The translations under genes and the position numbers were made by a program. From Metallyticus violacea (lineage: Eukaryota; Arthropoda; Insecta; Mantodea; Metallyticidae): a stretch of 64,000 bases of DNA. The DNA is taken from contig JAUJEO010000021.1 in the NCBI GenBank assembly GCA_030762175.1, positions 1,302,001 to 1,366,000 of the forward strand. Direction: 5' to 3'. Shown piece by piece: positions 61,652 through 64,000 of the stretch; the stretch's first letter is position 1; each line of letters starts with the position of its first letter. The notes beneath the pieces are model-generated. The model made no database searches and was not told the origin of the DNA. It saw only the letters and a list, made by a program, of their open reading frames with translations.

Positions 61652-64000
61652 TAGTTTGATAGCCTTAGAAAACCATAAAATGAAGAATGATTCGCGAATA
61701 GAAAAGATTTATTTCGATGGTTGGAAACTTCATTAGAATCACTTTTTTTTCCGTTTTTATTTTAGATAACTGGTTCTCTTCCATTTTTCTACTTTGATAG
61801 CTTTACAAAGGCATATTATGCGGAAAGAATTTCGAAAGAAAAAATTTATTTTCCAAGGTTGGAAACTTCAAAAGAATGTCGTTTTTATGCGTTTCAAATG
61901 GAGATAACTATTTCTCCTTCATTTTTCTAGTTTGATTGCCTTAGAAAACAATAAAATGAAGAAAGATTCGCGAATAGATAAGATTTATTTCCGTGGTTGG
62001 AAACTTCATTAGAATCACTTTTTTTCCCGTGTTATTTGAGATAACTGGTTCTCTTCAATTTTTCTAGTTTGATAGCCTTAGAAAAGCATATTATGGGGAA
62101 AAAATCTCGAAAAGATAAAAATTTGTTTTCGAAGTTTGGAAACTTTAAAAGAATCGCGTTTTGTTACGTTTCAAATGGAGATAACTATTTCTCCTTCATT
62201 ATTCTTGTTTGATAGCCTTAGAATACCATAAAATGAAGAAAGATTCGCGAAAAGAAATATTTATTTCGATTGTTGGAATCTTCATTAGAATCACTTTTTT
62301 CCGTTCTTATTTGAGATAACTGGTTCTCCTTCATTTTACTAGTTTGATAATCTTAGAAAAGCATATTATGGGGAAAGAATCAAGAAAAGAAAAAAAAATT
62401 TTTCGAAGTTTGGAAACTTCAAATGAATCGCGTTTTGTTGCGTTTCAAATGGAGATTACTGTTTCTCCTTCATTATTCTTGTTTGATAGCCTTAGAATAC
62501 CATAAAATGAAGAAAGATTCGCGAAAAGAAAACTTTATTTCGATGGTTGGAAACTTCATTAGAATCGCTTTTTTTCGGTTCTTATTTGAGATAAATGGTT
62601 CTCTTTCGTTTTTCTTCTTTGATAGCTTTACAAAAGGATATTATGCGGAAAGAATCTCGAAAAGAAAAAAATTTTTTTTCGAACTTTGGAAACTTCAAAT
62701 GAATCGCCTTTTGTTGCGTTTCAAATGGAGATAACTATTTCTCCTTCATTATTCTAGTTTGATAGCCTTAAAAAACCATAAATTGAAGAAAGATTCGCCA
62801 AAAGAAAACAATTATTTCGATGGTAGGAAACTCCATTAGAATCACTTTTTTGCGTTCTTATTTGACATAACTGGTTTTCTTTCATTTTTCTACTTTGATG
62901 GCCTTAGAAAAGCATATACTGCGCAAAGAATCTCGAAAAGAAAAAAATTTTTTTTCGAAGTTTGGAAACTTGAAAGGAATCGCGTTTTGTTGCGTTTCAA
63001 ATGGAGATAACAATTTCTCCTTCATTATTCTAGTATGATAGCCTTAGAAAACCATAAAATGAAGAAAGAATCGCGAACAGAAAACACTTAGTTCGAAGGT
63101 TGGAAACTTCATTAAAATTGCTGTTTTTCCGTTCTTATTTGAAATAACTGGTTCTCTTTCATTTTGCTACTTTGATAGCCTTAAAAAAGCATATTCTGCG
63201 CAAAGAATATCGAAAAGAAAAAAATTTTTTTTTCGAAGTTTGCAAACTTCAAAAGAATCGCGTTTTGTTGCGTTTCAAATGGAGATAACAATTTCTCCTT
63301 CATTTTTCTTGTTTGATTGCCTTAGAAAACTATAAAATGAAGAAAGATTCGCGAAGAGATAAGATTTATTTCCGTGGTTGGAAACTTCATTAGAATCACT
63401 TTTTTCCGGTCTTATTTGAGATAACTGGTTCTCTTTCATTTTTCTAGTTTGATAGCCTTAGGAAAGCATATTAAGGGGAAAAAATATCGAAAAGATAAAA
63501 ATTTGTTTTCGTAGTTTGGAAACTTCAAAAGAATCGCGTTTTGTTGCGTTTCAAATGGAGATAACTATTTCTCCTTCATTATTGTAGTTTGATAGCCTTA
63601 CAAAACGATAAAATGAGGAAAGATTCGCGAAAAGAAAACATTTATTTCGATGGGTGGAAACTTCATTAGAATCACTTTTTTGCGTTCTTATTTCAGATAA
63701 CTGGTTCTCTTTCATTTTTCTATTTTCATGGCCTTAGAAAAGCATATTCTGCGCAAAGAATCTCTAAAAGAAAAAAATTTTTTTCGAAGTTTGGAAACTT
63801 CAAATGAATCGCGTTTTGTTGCGTTTCAAATGGAGATAACTATTTCTCCTTCATTAATCTTGTTTGATAGCCTTAGAAAACCATAAAATGAAGAAAGAAA
63901 GATTCGCGAAAAAAAAACTTTTATTTCGATTGTTGGAAACTTCATTAGAATCGCTTTTTCCGTTCTTATTTGAAATAACTGGTTCTCTTTCATTTTTCTT
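61652..64000 (+). repeat. Mosaic B dimers at right edge
   Basis: About 8.5 dimers. 61652 to about 62490 follow the 19-dimer HOR as at 42899-43735. The next dimer (to about 62750) resembles the 12-dimer block at about 57236 (CTTTTTTTCGGTTC). 62754 to about 63300 return to HOR order as at 43725. Later dimers follow the HOR as at about 44556, and the last resembles about 40700 (AAAGAAAGATTCGCG). Several dimers are skipped at each switch. The array continues beyond the window. Confidence 0.83.

Larger units (their letters stand above)
39811..64000 (+). repeat. B-type satellite array, ~275-bp dimer (B1+B2)
   Basis: Tandem array of a dimer of about 275 bp in the same orientation and register as the A array. 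B1 (about 137 bp) carries CCATAAAATGAAGAAAG, CATTTATTTCGATGG and a 3' half like the A monomer, ending TTTCATTTTTC. B2 (about 138 bp) starts TACTTTGATAG, carries GCATATTATGCGGAAAG and the A-run/T-run like the A monomer, and has a distinct 3' half (GCGTTTTGTTGCGTTTC, AAATGGAGATAAC, TATTTCTCCTTC). About 175 monomers fall in the window, and the array runs off the right edge. No other sequence interrupts it. The B array is clearly homologous to the A array, but the two are different subfamilies. Confidence 0.96.

Noticed and set aside
1..64000. CRISPR-like array, because of regular repeats
   Set aside because: Repeats are contiguous 139-bp units with no unique spacers, and variation is shared between units. 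This is a satellite.
1..64000. Transposable element insertions or an inversion within the array
   Set aside because: Reading all lines, every stretch fits an A or B monomer in the + orientation. I found no foreign insert, target-site duplication or reversed monomer.
1..64000. Match to a known named centromere satellite such as human alpha satellite (171 bp) or the Arabidopsis 178-bp repeat
   Set aside because: Unit length and sequence do not resemble those families as I know them. A database search of the A, B1 and B2 consensi would be needed to name it.

Overview
The whole 64-kb window is satellite DNA. It is an uninterrupted head-to-tail tandem array of AT-rich monomers of about 139 bp (about 30% GC by hand count of one consensus), all in the same orientation. 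I see no protein-coding gene, RNA gene, transposable element, CRISPR array, replication origin or unique-sequence island. The scale, the absence of genes and the nested higher-order repeats (HORs) point to a eukaryotic centromeric, pericentromeric or heterochromatic block in a long-read assembly. I do not recognise the satellite family and cannot name the organism. A centromeric role is inference, not something the sequence shows.

Layout. (1) Positions 1-39810 hold A-type monomers, about 139 bp, roughly 286 copies. Their core is an 18-monomer HOR of 2,501 bp. Exact-length copies lie at 18197, 20698 and 26948. Longer recombinant copies lie at 15556 (19 monomers), 23199 (27) and 29449 (26), and a shortened one at 1 (23). 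Around the core are more divergent A monomers with their own block duplications: 2.78 kb at 7364/10142 and 1.94 kb at 11949/13891. A segmental duplication places 1-8199 again at 29449-38061, an offset of about 29.86 kb. (2) Positions 39811-64000 hold B-type DNA, with a dimeric unit of about 275 bp (B1 about 137 bp plus B2 about 138 bp). It forms a 19-dimer HOR of about 5,236 bp with copies at 39811, 45046, 50283 (five dimers deleted) and 54144 (partial). Then come a tandemly duplicated 12-dimer block of 3,311 bp (55030/58341) and a mosaic tail.

How the parts relate. The A monomer looks like the 5' half of B2 joined to the 3' half of B1 across the shared core GGAAACTTC. The A/B boundary at about 39811 also falls in this core and keeps the monomer register. 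Most A monomers carry an inverted repeat (CGAAGTTT-GG-AAACTTCG) beside a self-complementary A-run/T-run. In B arrays only every second monomer (B2) keeps it. The history readable here is one of unequal exchange. It shows hybrid monomers at junctions, whole-monomer or whole-dimer gains and losses, near-identical inner HOR copies, older mosaic flanks, and poly-A tracts that lengthen by one base per successive B HOR copy.
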